From Pseudohalocynthiibacter aestuariivivens (GTDB lineage: Bacteria > Pseudomonadota > Alphaproteobacteria > Rhodobacterales > Rhodobacteraceae), in the NCBI RefSeq assembly GCF_011040495.1, contig NZ_CP049038.1:104708-168707 (forward strand): a stretch of 64,000 nt of DNA, in the 5' to 3' direction. Position 1 is the first letter of the stretch. Each line of letters begins with the position of its first letter. Below, one piece after another: positions 15,118 to 24,325 of the stretch. Position numbers and translations under genes: made by a program. The notes below the pieces were generated by a model, which was not told where the DNA came from, did not search any database, and saw nothing but the letters and a program-made list of their open reading frames with translations.

Positions 15118-16269
15118 ATGCAGCGTAGTCATGGATTTTATTTCACTTGCACCCTTAAATCTGTAGTTTGCGCAGCGATTGCTTCCATGTTTTTTGATGC
15201 ATCACCAACTTATGCGGGTTCCGGTATTCTGCGCGCTGAAGTGATTTCTGCAAATGCTCGACAGAACAGAAAATTTTGCAATACTCATTGGGATGGGGGA
15301 TGGCTTGGACCGATATCATCGGTGCGCTCATACCCTGCAATTAAAATTAGTGGAAGTGATCTTGCAGGCTACCAATCGAACGCAGACCCCGTTATAAATT
15401 TATTACATTATTTCAATGTTAATGCAGCATTGAACGGCAAGATTGAACCTCTCAAAGGTTTTGTTTTGCAGATGGCCCAACACCGGCAATTTAGCAAATT
15501 ATCAGTTTACAGACCGAAAACGTGGCATGGAAAGGTCCCATCCTGGCTGTCGAGTTATAACGGTCTTGCTGAACCTGCCTATTCAGCAGCTCTCTTGCTC
15601 GTGCCTATTTCACACTCATACGTCTTGCTTGAACCATACCTGACCAGCGAAGAGAAAAAACTAATTCGACAATGGGGTTCTGCGATTTACAAAATGTCCA
15701 AGAATGCCAACGACGGCACCTCCGGAAAAGCCAGAGCGTATGATCGAAAAGCTGCGAAAGCAGCAGGTTTTGTAAGTTGGGGTGCTGCGTCCGGGGATAG
15801 GTCCGCTTACCGCGATGGCGTTTCGCTTTTCCGTAGCGTTGTCAGACATATTTCTCGGGATGGAAGTGATGACTTTTTCACGGTTGGTGGTCATGAAGGG
15901 TATGAGTTGAAATACCTCAACATGACTTATGGTCATCTTAGTATTGCGGCTGGAGTTATGGAAAGCGTTGGAGATAGTGGATTCGGGTATCGTCAAGGCG
16001 GCGGAAGTCTGGCGGATGGGCTGAACTTCTTGATCACACAAAGCTTTAGCGCGTCCGCGCGCACAAGTATTTCCCCAAAACAGAACGAACTTCGTTTTGC
16101 TAGTAGATCAAGACAGGTCACAGATTCCACTTGGTCATTTCTAGAGTTTGCTGAACGTTCAGCAGCAGCTCAAACTACTATCCCGGGGCTGAAGCGCGCT
16201 TTAGGAGTAAGGGGTGCAAAAGGATTTTATGGTGGCCACCACGGTGGTTACACAAGCTGTCTATTCTAA
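15118..16269 (+). CDS. Secreted alginate-lyase-like (alpha/alpha toroid) protein
   Basis: A 383-residue protein with a Sec signal (about 12-33, cleavage near TYAG). The helical body carries FVSWGAASGDRSAYRDGVSLF, then HISRDGSDDFF and GHEGYELKYLNMTYGHLSIA. This order (W..A....G, D-G, then a Y/H-rich helix) resembles PL5-type alginate lyases, but I cannot assign the catalytic residues surely. It is richer in A+T, with codons unlike the neighbours, so recent transfer is likely. No exporter or glycosyltransferase lies nearby. A different polysaccharide lyase or a toroid protein without activity remains possible. Confidence 0.5.
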   Translation: MQRSHGFYFTCTLKSVVCAAIASMFFDASPTYAGSGILRAEVISANARQNRKFCNTHWDGGWLGPISSVRSYPAIKISGSDLAGYQSNADPVINLLHYFNVNAALNGKIEPLKGFVLQMAQHRQFSKLSVYRPKTWHGKVPSWLSSYNGLAEPAYSAALLLVPISHSYVLLEPYLTSEEKKLIRQWGSAIYKMSKNANDGTSGKARAYDRKAAKAAGFVSWGAASGDRSAYRDGVSLFRSVVRHISRDGSDDFFTVGGHEGYELKYLNMTYGHLSIAAGVMESVGDSGFGYRQGGGSLADGLNFLITQSFSASARTSISPKQNELRFASRSRQVTDSTWSFLEFAERSAAAQTTIPGLKRALGVRGAKGFYGGHHGGYTSCLF

Positions 16270-16500
16270 CGAAAATTTATAGATTTATAACTCGAAATTC
16301 GCTTGCGCACCGGGGCGGGCGGCGGAAGATATGCCCACATATCGGGCCTAGCCGCGGTCTGCCCTGAGGCGATCAGACAGCGGTTAGGGGCGATGATCTG
16401 AACATCTACCTTATCGATTTCGTCTGCGCCTCCAGAGACGGATATCGAAGACTGTGGCGAGTCGTCCGGGCTTTCCGGACTGACGAGGACCGGCGAAGAC

Positions 16501-16905
16501 TTGGAGCCGCTGCTGGATCTTAGGTCGGATCAATATGGAATCCGGACGATCCTGAAGGGCGAGAACGCCAAGTTCAAATTCGAGATCGTGCGGGAGGGGC
16601 GCATCAACCTATCGGGCGACATGCATGCAGATTTCGGCGTCCCGATGCTCGGCAGAGAGGACATGTATGCCGAAAAGTTCCTGGCAAATGATGACCGCTG
16701 GAACGATACATCGGTGATGAGCCGTGACATCATCGACCTTTCGATATCGATGTCACGCTGGGGGCCGATCCCGGAGGCGTTCTGGTTGAAAGCGGAGGAG
16801 GCGTATAGCCGCGACGCCGTGCGGAGCTCCTGCCAGAAAGCGGTCGAAAGGATCCGGACGCCGGAGTGGCTCGAAAAAGACGCCTTTCAGATGCCGATGG
16901 ACTAA
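16501..16905 (+). pseudogene. 3' fragment of an AbiEii-like nucleotidyltransferase gene
   Basis: 134 residues from a TTG, with SDQYGIRTIL, MYAEKFLANDDRWNDTSVMS, RDIIDLSI and WGPIPEAFW. These match the middle and end of AbiEii/AbiGii-type nucleotidyltransferases that use DUF4433- or AbiEi-like partners. The N-terminal GS-x(9-12)-DxD nucleotidyltransferase motif is absent, and the frame before 16501 is open only to 16402 without similarity. It is probably a dead remnant of a toxin-antitoxin or abortive-infection pair. No antitoxin gene is seen. Confidence 0.55.
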
Positions 16906-16977
16906 GCCGCCCTCGACGAGATCATGGCGGTGTATGGTGGCCCGAAAGAGCGCGCGCCTTGCCCCTGCCGCCGCCGC

Positions 16978-17499
16978 TCAGTAGTCGCAGTAACCATTGA
17001 CCTGCGGGGCGCGCGCCTCCCTGACAACGCGCCAGTCCATCCCCTCGATGATCACGTCGACCTCGGTGCAGTCAGGGCTGTCCCAGTCCCCCTTCCAGCG
17101 TGCCTTCACGAGACGGCTGGCCGGCCTATAACTGATCATCATCTGGTACTGCTCTTCGCCGCCATAGGGGAAGTTGCCGACTTCCCCCGTCCGCAGGTCC
17201 ACGACCTTGGCGAAGCGGCAAGAGCCGCCACAGCCGATTTCGATGAGCGTGTAGTGGCCGCCAAAGTTCATCCCCGCAGCGACGCCCTCCCGGATACGGG
17301 TGCGCATTGATCTATGCGACTTGTCCCGTCCGCTGAAGTCGGGATTGCGCGCCGCCCCGTTCAGCATCTCCGTGGCCGGGTAGTCGCCGAACCGGGCAGG
17401 GGAGTCGGCGGCGCCGGACGATGCGCCGGCCGCAAGCGAACCCAGGGCAAGCAAGACATATGCGGCCATCCTGGCCGGGGCAAGAGAGGGGAGTTTCAT
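16978..17499 (-). CDS. Hypothetical secreted protein
   Basis: 173 residues from the ATG at 17499, with a signal peptide (MKLPSLAPARMAAYVLLALG, then an Ala/Gly-rich stretch). The mature part contains NFGGHYTLIEIGCGGSCRFA, DLRTGEVGNFPY and paired cysteines near the C-terminus (PDCTEV and GYCDY), suggesting disulfides in the periplasm. I do not recognise the family. The open frame begins 39 bases earlier at 17538, but that start leaves a charged stretch before the signal. It is flanked by IS6 and AbiEii fragments. Confidence 0.6.
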   Translation of the reverse strand: MKLPSLAPARMAAYVLLALGSLAAGASSGAADSPARFGDYPATEMLNGAARNPDFSGRDKSHRSMRTRIREGVAAGMNFGGHYTLIEIGCGGSCRFAKVVDLRTGEVGNFPYGGEEQYQMMISYRPASRLVKARWKGDWDSPDCTEVDVIIEGMDWRVVREARAPQVNGYCDY

Positions 17500-17619
17500 A
17501 GTTCTTGTTCCATTGCAAAAACCCGGCTGAATCCGCACAAATGATTGTGCCGCGCCGGAATGTGGGGTCTGAAGACCCTATGCGGCACAATCCCCCTTCA
17601 CAAGCGGTGGGGTGCCCGA

Positions 17620-17904
17620 TCATGCAGCAAAAGCAGTCCGGTTCCGATTGAGCCGGCTCCTGTATTTTTGCGGAAGTCTTCCAGCGCCTGGAAGCCGGGC
17701 GAAGGCACCGGATCGGGCGTGGCGGTATGATGTGGCCCAGTTTCGGACGGTTTCCCGCCTTACCATCACGCCACGTTCAGCGAGCAGATCCTCAATGTCC
17801 GCCGTGCTGAACCCAAACCGATGATATGTCCAGACCGCATAGGCGACGATCTCGCGAGGAAAACGGTAGCCTTTCAGCCTCGGCATCGTGCAAGGTATCT
17901 TCAT
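17620..17904 (-). pseudogene. IS6 transposase with internal deletion
   Basis: The N-terminus reads MPRLKGYRFPREIVAYAVWT and the helix-turn-helix STADIEDLLAERGVMVRRET, like the intact IS6 transposase at 51454. After WATSYRHARS it joins the C-terminal segment of the same type of protein (compare NATSYRHARS in the intact copy), so the whole DDE core is lost. An element end resembling ACAAGTTGGCAATCCCC lies at 17938-17954. It is inactive but could be moved in trans. Confidence 0.75.
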
Positions 17905-18046
17905 CTCGATCGCCTATGTGAAAGCCAATGTGCAAACAAGTTGGCAATCCCCGCCGCCCCCCATGCCGAGCGATTCGATGATCGCGCGGACAGTTGGCGG
18001 ACTCTGATAGCAGAGGCAGGCGATCTGCACCCGATCAGGCCGCGCG

Positions 18047-18118
18047 GCCGTGCAGCGCAACCTGACATGGATGCAGGCGCGCGGCCTGATCCGCGAGGTC
18101 ACGGGGCAGGGGCGGTTT
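18047..18118 (+). pseudogene. Short helix-turn-helix gene fragment
   Basis: About 24 codons read AVQRNLTWMQARGLI then REVTGQGRF. This looks like the recognition helix and wing at the C-terminus of a replication- or Fic-associated winged-helix protein. There is no start and it is flanked by the IS6 remnant. Only the fragment is visible; the family assignment is tentative. Confidence 0.3.
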
Positions 18119-18147
18119 GCTCAAATCGCCCCTGCCGCGATGACCCT

Positions 18148-19080
18148 TCAGGCGTTGAAATTCAGGCGCAAGCCCGGTCTGGGCCAGCGTAGATGCACCA
18201 GCGCGCCGGTGGTTGACAGGGTGACATAAGCGTCCCGCATATCGGCGCCGCCAAATGCGATATTGGTGCAAAATGGATCTGGTGTCGCGATTTCATCAAG
18301 GATGTCGCCATCGGGCGAAATCACAAGGATAGCCCCGCGATAGATTTGGCCAATGCAGATATTGCCATCGGCGTCGAGCGCCAGCGAATCAAAGCCCCGC
18401 TTGCCATCCGGCGAGGCCACCAGCCGCCCCCCATGCGCCGCGCCAAGGGTAGGATTGAGAACCGGCTGCCCGGACGCGTCCAGATCAAAGGCCCAGAGGC
18501 GACAGGTGAACGTTTCGGTCACCCACAGCGTGGCGCCATCCGGGGACAGGCCCACACCATTGGGGCTGTGGATGGGAAAGATGACCTCGGTCAGCGCACT
18601 GCCGTCGATCCGGCCATAAAGGACCGCCCCGCGATCCATGTCCCGTTCGCGGACCTTGCCGTGATCGGTCATCCAGAATCCGCCATTCTGGTCGAAAACG
18701 ATGTCGTTGGGCCCCTTCAGCGGGGCCTTGTCGGAGTGGGTGTAAAGGACACTGACCTGACCCGTCGCAAGGTCGATGCGTTCCACCCGACCGCCGGAAT
18801 AATCCAGCGCCTGACCTGCGGGCAACAGGCCTTCTTCGGCGCTTTCCTTCCAGGCAAAACCGCCGTTGTTGACGATATACAGCGCGCCATCGGGACCGAT
18901 TGCCGCGCCGTTCGGGCCACCGCCGGTCTGGGCGATGGCGGTCTGGGTACCGTCGGGGGCGACGCGCGTGATCTGGCCGCGCGCGATCTCGACCAGTATG
19001 ACCGAACCGTCGTCCATGATGATCGGGCCTTCGGGGAATCTGAGGCCGGTGGTGATGATGCGGATGTCAGGCGATGTCAT
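18148..19080 (-). CDS. SMP-30/gluconolactonase/LRE family protein
   Basis: A 310-residue six-bladed beta-propeller lactonase-type hydrolase. Family marks are the first metal-ligand Glu in GLRFPEGPIIMDDGS, GPNGAAIGPDGALYIVNNGG, GPNDIVFDQNGGFWMTDHGK with the Asn/Asp ligands, and SPNGVGLSPDGATLWVTET. It probably opens a sugar- or hydroxyacid-derived lactone in the cytosol. Its start overlaps the end of the TPP enzyme gene by 14 bases, so the two are cotranscribed. The lactone is unknown. Confidence 0.88.
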   Translation of the reverse strand: MTSPDIRIITTGLRFPEGPIIMDDGSVILVEIARGQITRVAPDGTQTAIAQTGGGPNGAAIGPDGALYIVNNGGFAWKESAEEGLLPAGQALDYSGGRVERIDLATGQVSVLYTHSDKAPLKGPNDIVFDQNGGFWMTDHGKVRERDMDRGAVLYGRIDGSALTEVIFPIHSPNGVGLSPDGATLWVTETFTCRLWAFDLDASGQPVLNPTLGAAHGGRLVASPDGKRGFDSLALDADGNICIGQIYRGAILVISPDGDILDEIATPDPFCTNIAFGGADMRDAYVTLSTTGALVHLRWPRPGLRLNFNA

Positions 19081-20830
19081 GACTGGGCTCGCTGGTTGGG
19101 GCGTCAGCCTGGGTCAGGCCAAGCGCGCGTGTTTCGGAATAGGCCAGCCGCGCAAAGGAAACGTCCATCGAGGTCCGGACATCGATCACGGCGGGCCGCT
19201 TGTTGGTGCGCATCGCGTCAACTGCTTGGGTCAGCGCGTCGGTCAGTTCATCACGCCCGGCCGCGCTGTAGCTGTCGCAGCCCATGCCACGCGCAATCGC
19301 GGCGTAATCGACGCGGTTGAACTGTGTGGCGAAGGGGCCGCGCGAATGCTGTGACCAGCCCAAGGCGTCATTGTTCATCACCACGCACAGCACCGGCAGC
19401 GCGGCCTCGACCGCGGTCAACAAACCGTTCATCGTCATCGAGAATCCGCCGTCGCCGCAAAAGGCCACGACCGGACTGTCCGGCGACAGCAGCTTGCGTG
19501 CCATGGCCGAGGGCACCGCGTAGCCCATTGGCCCGGCGCCCGCCGGTTGTATGAATTTTCCGGTGCCCTGCGTGCGCAGGCAGTGCAGCATGAAGATGCG
19601 GTTTTCGCCCGCGTCGCAGGTATAGATCGTCCGGGGCGGCAGGGTGTCCTGCATCGCCTGGATGATTTCGTGCGGATATATCGACGTTGCACCCGGTGCG
19701 GATGACGGCAGCGGGGCGGTCAGCGGGGCGCTCAGCGCGCGGTGCCAGCCGTCACTGGCAGGGCCGTCGGGCCATTGCGCGGTCAGTGCGTCCAGAATCG
19801 CAGCGGCGTCACCGATCAACGTCTGCGTGGCCGGTAGGGTCCAGGATGCGTTGCGCGGTTCGATGTCGATCTGGATCAGGGCCTGTCGCGTGGGGTCGAT
19901 CAGGTCGGGGTTGGCCTGCACCGTGTCGGATGCCGACAGTTTGGTGCCGATGGCAAGGATCACGTCTGCGCGGCCCACCGCGCAGTTGGCCAGTGGATTG
20001 CCATAGCCGCCATAGACACCGCAGGATTGCGGGAAATTGTCGTCAAACACGCCCTTGCCGGCGGGCGAGGTCACGACCGGAATCCCGGTTTTGTCCGCGA
20101 ACCGCGTCAGCGCGTCTTCGGCCGCTCCGACGCGGACTCCGTTCCCGGCGATGATCAACGGGCGCGCGGCGCGGCCCAGAAGATCCAGCGCGGGGCGAAG
20201 GGCGGGCAGGCCGGGATTTGCGGCGGTGATGTAGGGCGCGGTCGGATAAATGCGCGGCACGCTGTCCCCGCCTGCGGTGCCGTCCAATGCGCGCAGTCCA
20301 TAGATCATCGCCACCGGCCCCGGCGTCCCGGCCAGCGCGTGTTTGATGGCCAGTTGCGTGCCGATGACCGCGGGATTCGGGGCGTCGGCGGTAAAGACCT
20401 GTTTGGTGATGGCCGCAAATGCCTGCCGGGCGTCCCAATTGCCATATTCGCCGGTGCCGGATTGGTAGGGCGCGTGCAGGGCATATCCCGGCGTGTCGGA
20501 AAAATCCGTCAGCAACAGCATCGGGGAGGACGATAGATGCGCTTCGATCGTGCCCAGCATTCCATTGCCCAGAACCCACGGCCCCTGTCCCAGCAGAACC
20601 CCCGGCACGCCGGTCATGCGTCCCACGGTTTCGGCCATGACGGCGCCTAGGCTTTCCTCGCGGACCAGGATGGTGCGGATCTGGTTCTGCCGTTTTTCCA
20701 ATGCGCCGAAAATACGCCCGGTATGGCCGCCTGACAGGCCAAAGACATATTTGATCCCGGCGGAAATTAACACATCTACGATTGCCTCTGCCGCAGGAAC
20801 CGGGGTTTCGTACAGCTGTTGCCAAGTCAT
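19067..20830 (-). CDS. Thiamine-pyrophosphate-dependent enzyme (acetolactate-synthase-like), first of two
   Basis: A 587-residue enzyme with the three-domain TPP fold. The N-terminal PYR domain has the cofactor-activating glutamate at about E59 (VREESLGAVMAE). A central Rossmann domain contains RPLIIAGNGVRVG. The C-terminal PP domain has the GDGGFSMTMNGL...NND Mg/TPP motif. It lacks the FAD-binding signs I would expect of biosynthetic acetolactate synthase. 2-Oxoacid decarboxylation or carboligation is the likely chemistry. It overlaps the GntR gene by 4 bases at its start, giving one operon gntR-TPP-smp30. A second, different TPP enzyme lies across the divergent promoter. Confidence 0.87.
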   Translation of the reverse strand: MTWQQLYETPVPAAEAIVDVLISAGIKYVFGLSGGHTGRIFGALEKRQNQIRTILVREESLGAVMAETVGRMTGVPGVLLGQGPWVLGNGMLGTIEAHLSSSPMLLLTDFSDTPGYALHAPYQSGTGEYGNWDARQAFAAITKQVFTADAPNPAVIGTQLAIKHALAGTPGPVAMIYGLRALDGTAGGDSVPRIYPTAPYITAANPGLPALRPALDLLGRAARPLIIAGNGVRVGAAEDALTRFADKTGIPVVTSPAGKGVFDDNFPQSCGVYGGYGNPLANCAVGRADVILAIGTKLSASDTVQANPDLIDPTRQALIQIDIEPRNASWTLPATQTLIGDAAAILDALTAQWPDGPASDGWHRALSAPLTAPLPSSAPGATSIYPHEIIQAMQDTLPPRTIYTCDAGENRIFMLHCLRTQGTGKFIQPAGAGPMGYAVPSAMARKLLSPDSPVVAFCGDGGFSMTMNGLLTAVEAALPVLCVVMNNDALGWSQHSRGPFATQFNRVDYAAIARGMGCDSYSAAGRDELTDALTQAVDAMRTNKRPAVIDVRTSMDVSFARLAYSETRALGLTQADAPTSEPSHDIA

Positions 20831-21528
20831 GTGGGGGTCTTTGTCTGGGCTTGCAGATGGGCCAAAATCGGCGTTGCTCCATCCGAGATGTCCAGTTGAA
20901 TGGCGCGTCGTGCTGTGTCCTTGTCCCCGTCACGCAAAGCGTTGATCAAGGTGATATGGCGGTGCTCTTTTGGGCTGCTGGGTGCCTCGCGGTGCTCGTA
21001 TAGGGCATTCAGCAACGGCCCCATCTGAAGCCATAGACCCTCGACAATCCTGAGCAACCGTAGAGAGCCGCTAGCCGCACATAGGGTCAGGTGAAACTGC
21101 TGATTATAGGCCAATGCCGAGGCGTAGTCGGCGTTTTCCTTGGCGTAAATCAACTGCGTGTGGAGAGCCGTCAGCGTGTTGATTGTTGCGGGGCTGGTCC
21201 GCTCGGCGGCGCGATATACGGCCTCGCCCTCAAGAAGTTCGCGCAGTGTGCGCAGGTCTTCGTAACCCGCCGCGTCCAGCTGTGGGACGATAAACGAGCG
21301 CCCGGCGGTTTGCGTCAACGCCCCCTCAGCGGCCAGTTGCACAAGCGCCTCGCGCACGGGGGTCGGGCTGATCCCAAGGCCAGCGGCTAGGTTTCGAATG
21401 GTTAGCTTAGCGCCGGGTTTGAACCCGCCGGTCATCAAGTTGCGCTTTAGCTCGTTATAGGCCTCGGTCGTGAGATTCACATGCGCCAAAGAGCGCATTT
21501 TGTATTCTGACGGTTCGGTTGCGGTCAT
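20827..21528 (-). CDS. GntR-family regulator, FCD (FadR) subfamily
   Basis: 233 residues. The N-terminal winged helix has LTIRNLAAGLGISPTPVREALVQLAAEGAL. The all-helical FCD ligand domain has the metal-binding pattern of Asp and three His (NQQFHLTLC, KEHRHITLINAL). It probably binds a hydroxy- or oxo-acid intermediate. It is divergent from the large catabolic operon, with two TTGATATATCA palindromes in the gap, so it likely controls both directions. It forms an operon with the TPP enzyme below. Confidence 0.9.
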   Translation of the reverse strand: MTATEPSEYKMRSLAHVNLTTEAYNELKRNLMTGGFKPGAKLTIRNLAAGLGISPTPVREALVQLAAEGALTQTAGRSFIVPQLDAAGYEDLRTLRELLEGEAVYRAAERTSPATINTLTALHTQLIYAKENADYASALAYNQQFHLTLCAASGSLRLLRIVEGLWLQMGPLLNALYEHREAPSSPKEHRHITLINALRDGDKDTARRAIQLDISDGATPILAHLQAQTKTPT

Positions 21529-21613
21529 CTGATGCCCCTTTGTGACGAGAGTCCAGTTGGCCGCCGTAAATATCGCAGATGGCGGGCAGGGTCACTTTAT
21601 ATCAGCCGCCTTG

Positions 21614-21656
21614 CTTGATCAAGTTTGATATATCATATTTCATCTTGATATATCAA
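21614..21656. promoter_or_regulatory. Operator cluster between divergent catabolic operons
   Basis: A perfect palindrome TTGATATATCAA at 21645-21656, a near copy TTGATATATCA at 21625-21635 exactly 20 bases upstream, and a shorter palindrome CTTGATCAAG at 21614-21623. Two helical turns between the main sites suits paired binding by the FCD-GntR protein. The A+T-rich cluster stands out from the surrounding sequence. Confidence 0.78.
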
Positions 21657-21715
21657 ATACCATTTGCTAGACGTTTCGCTGTTCTCGGGAGGAACAGGAC
21701 GAGGGAGGAGCGACG

Positions 21716-23428
21716 ATGAGCGCAGATTCGAATCAATCGGGGCAGGCGACCGTTGCGGTCACGCTGGCCGCATCACTAAAGCGGCATGGCATTGACGTGC
21801 TGTTCGGGCAAAGCCTGCCAAGCGCGCTGCATCTGGTCGCGCCAGATTTCAACATGCTTCAGGTCAACTACCGGACGGAAAACGCCGGTGGGACAATGGC
21901 AGACGGCTATGCGCGGATCTCAAACAAGATCGGTGTTGTGACGGCACAGAACGGCCCGGCAGCGACGCTGCTTGTGCCACCCCTCGCCGAAGCGATGAAG
22001 GCATCGGTGCCGATCCTTGCCGTCGTGCAAGAGGTCGATCGCGCCAGCACGGACCGCAATGCGTTTCAGGAATTCGACCACATGAGCCTGTTTGCGTCCT
22101 GCACCAAATGGGTGCGTCGCATTGATACGGCGAACCGCGTTGAGGACTACGTTGATATGGCCGTGACGGCCGCAACAACAGGGCGGCCGGGGCCGGTTGC
22201 ATTGCTTTGCCCCGCGGATCTGTTGAACGAAGTGCATAGTCTGGCCAAGGCCCGCGTGTCCGAAATGGGCCACTTCCCGCTGGACCGCGTCGCGCCTGAT
22301 CCTGATCGCATCCGGGAGGCGGCGCGCCTGATCGCCGCTGCGAAGGCACCCCTGGTCATTGCCGGTGGTGGCGTCCATTTGTCCGATGCCGTCGAGGCGC
22401 TATGCGAGTTGCAAGAGGCTGTCAGCCTTCCGGTCGGGACGACAAACATGGGCAAGGGCGCGGTTGACGAAACGCATCCATTGTCGCTTGGGGTGTTGGC
22501 CAACGCGCTGGCCACGGGCTCCCTCACACGCCCGATGAAGGCGCTGCTGGACGAGGCCGATGTGGTCCTGTTGATCGGTACGCGCACCAACCAGAACGGC
22601 ACCGACAGTTGGAAACTGTACCCCCAAGGCGCCACGTTCATCCATATCGACATCGACGGCACCGAGGTTGGCCGCAACTACGAGGCGCATCGTCTGGTTG
22701 GGGACGCGCGCCTTGCACTGCGCGCCCTGAAGGACGCGCTGATGACCGAAGATCTAAGCGCCCAACAGGCCGCGCGGCCTGCCCTGGAGGACCGGATCGC
22801 GCAGATGCGCGAAGAGGGCCGACAGGGCGCCGCGCCGCAAACCACATCGGACAAGACGCCGATCCGCCCCGAGCGGATCATGGCCGAGCTTGAGGCGCGC
22901 ATGGACACCGAAACCATCGTAGCGGCCGATGCCAGCTATTCGTCCCTGTGGGTTCTTGGGTTTCTCACCGCGCGCCGCGCCGGTCAGCGGTTTCTGACGC
23001 CGCGCGGTCTGGCGGGGCTTGGGTGGGGGCTGCCGCTGGCCATCGGGGCCAAGGTCGCAGCGCCCGAAAAGAAGGTCTTCACGGTTGTCGGTGATGGAGG
23101 CTTTGCCCATAGCTGGCAAGAGCTTGAGACAGCCCACCGCATGGGATTGGACCTGGTTGTCATCGTGTTAAGCAACGGCATCCTTGGCTTTCAAAAGCAC
23201 GCCGAGCTGATCAAGTTCGGAGGCCACACCGGGGCCATCGGTCTGGGATCGGTCGATCATGCGGCCGTCGCACGGGCCGTAGGATGCGAGGGGATCCGCG
23301 TCGAAACCATAGATCAGCTAAAGACCGCTCTGGACCACGCCATGACCGCCAAAGGCGTCATCGTTCTAGACGTGGTCACGGATGCCGATGCGCATCCGCC
23401 GATCACGATGTTCGAAGGTCACCTTTGA
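21716..23428 (+). CDS. Thiamine-pyrophosphate-dependent enzyme, second of two
   Basis: A 570-residue TPP enzyme of the acetolactate synthase/benzoylformate decarboxylase group. The catalytic glutamate is E55 in NYRTENAGGTMADGYAR. The central domain has APLVIAGGGVHLSDA, and the PP domain has GDGGFAHSWQEL with the downstream SNGILGF. It differs clearly from the TPP enzyme at 19067, so the pair is not a recent duplication. It is the first gene of the operon with the LivHMGFK transporter (12 bases to livH). A GAGGAG site precedes the ATG. The substrate is unknown. Confidence 0.87.
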   Translation: MSADSNQSGQATVAVTLAASLKRHGIDVLFGQSLPSALHLVAPDFNMLQVNYRTENAGGTMADGYARISNKIGVVTAQNGPAATLLVPPLAEAMKASVPILAVVQEVDRASTDRNAFQEFDHMSLFASCTKWVRRIDTANRVEDYVDMAVTAATTGRPGPVALLCPADLLNEVHSLAKARVSEMGHFPLDRVAPDPDRIREAARLIAAAKAPLVIAGGGVHLSDAVEALCELQEAVSLPVGTTNMGKGAVDETHPLSLGVLANALATGSLTRPMKALLDEADVVLLIGTRTNQNGTDSWKLYPQGATFIHIDIDGTEVGRNYEAHRLVGDARLALRALKDALMTEDLSAQQAARPALEDRIAQMREEGRQGAAPQTTSDKTPIRPERIMAELEARMDTETIVAADASYSSLWVLGFLTARRAGQRFLTPRGLAGLGWGLPLAIGAKVAAPEKKVFTVVGDGGFAHSWQELETAHRMGLDLVVIVLSNGILGFQKHAELIKFGGHTGAIGLGSVDHAAVARAVGCEGIRVETIDQLKTALDHAMTAKGVIVLDVVTDADAHPPITMFEGHL

Positions 23429-23440
23429 GAGGGGCGCGAC

Positions 23441-24325
23441 ATGCAGCTTGTTCTACAGCTATTAATGTCCGGAATCCTTCTGGGCGGGGTCTATGCGTTG
23501 GCGGCGCTGGGTCTGAATATGATCTTCGGCGTCGCCAAAATCGTCAACTTCGCGCATGGCGAATTCCTGATGTTGGGGATGTACGCCGGTTTCTGGCTGA
23601 TGGTGCTGACCGGCATCAACCCCTATTGGGGATCGCCGTTGATCGCGGTCGGGTTTTTTGGGCTGGGCATGGCTTTTTATTGGGGCATCATGCGGTTCAC
23701 GATCTATTCGACCGAACTGACCCAGGTGTTCACGACGCTGGGTCTGTCGATCGCGCTTCAGAACCTTGCATTGGTGCTTTTCTCGGCTGATTACCGCACC
23801 GTTCAGACCATGCCGGATGGCATGTCGTCACTGCAATTCTGGGGCTTTCACCTGTCTACCGACCGCGTGATTGCGTTCTTGTTTGCGATGGCGATTTTCG
23901 CGGGTCTCACCCTGTTCCTGCGGCGCACATTCACCGGTCGCGCGATCGAGGCGGTTTCGCAGGATCTGATGGCGGCCCGGCTGATGGGGATCGACACGCA
24001 GAAGATTTTCTTGATCACCTTTGGTCTGGGGATCAGCATCACGGGTGTTGCCGGTGCGGTTCTGGTGCCGTCCTTCTATGCTTTTCCATCCATCGGCACC
24101 TTCTTTGTTCTGATCGCCTTTGTCGTCGTTGTTCTGGGTGGGTTGGGCAGCGTGACCGGCACGGTAGTGGGCGGTATCGCGCTGGGGTTGATTGAATCCT
24201 ACGTCGGGTATTTCAGTCCAGACCTGAAGGAGGCAACCCACTTCATCCTGCTCATCCTGCTTCTGTCCATCCGGCCGCACGGCCTGTTGGGTGTGAAGGG
24301 CGCGGAAAAGGAGACGCTCAAATGA
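23441..24325 (+). CDS. livH: Branched-chain amino-acid-type ABC transporter permease, LivH
   Basis: A 294-residue inner-membrane permease with about eight hydrophobic segments. LivH marks are SGILLGGVYALAALGLNMIF, KIVNFAHGEFLMLG and the cytoplasmic coupling region GRAIEAVSQDLMAARLMGID. It pairs with LivM. The HAAT family also carries urea, amides and aromatic or short organic acids, so the name does not fix the substrate. Its stop overlaps the livM start by 4 bases. Confidence 0.92.
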   Translation: MQLVLQLLMSGILLGGVYALAALGLNMIFGVAKIVNFAHGEFLMLGMYAGFWLMVLTGINPYWGSPLIAVGFFGLGMAFYWGIMRFTIYSTELTQVFTTLGLSIALQNLALVLFSADYRTVQTMPDGMSSLQFWGFHLSTDRVIAFLFAMAIFAGLTLFLRRTFTGRAIEAVSQDLMAARLMGIDTQKIFLITFGLGISITGVAGAVLVPSFYAFPSIGTFFVLIAFVVVVLGGLGSVTGTVVGGIALGLIESYVGYFSPDLKEATHFILLILLLSIRPHGLLGVKGAEKETLK

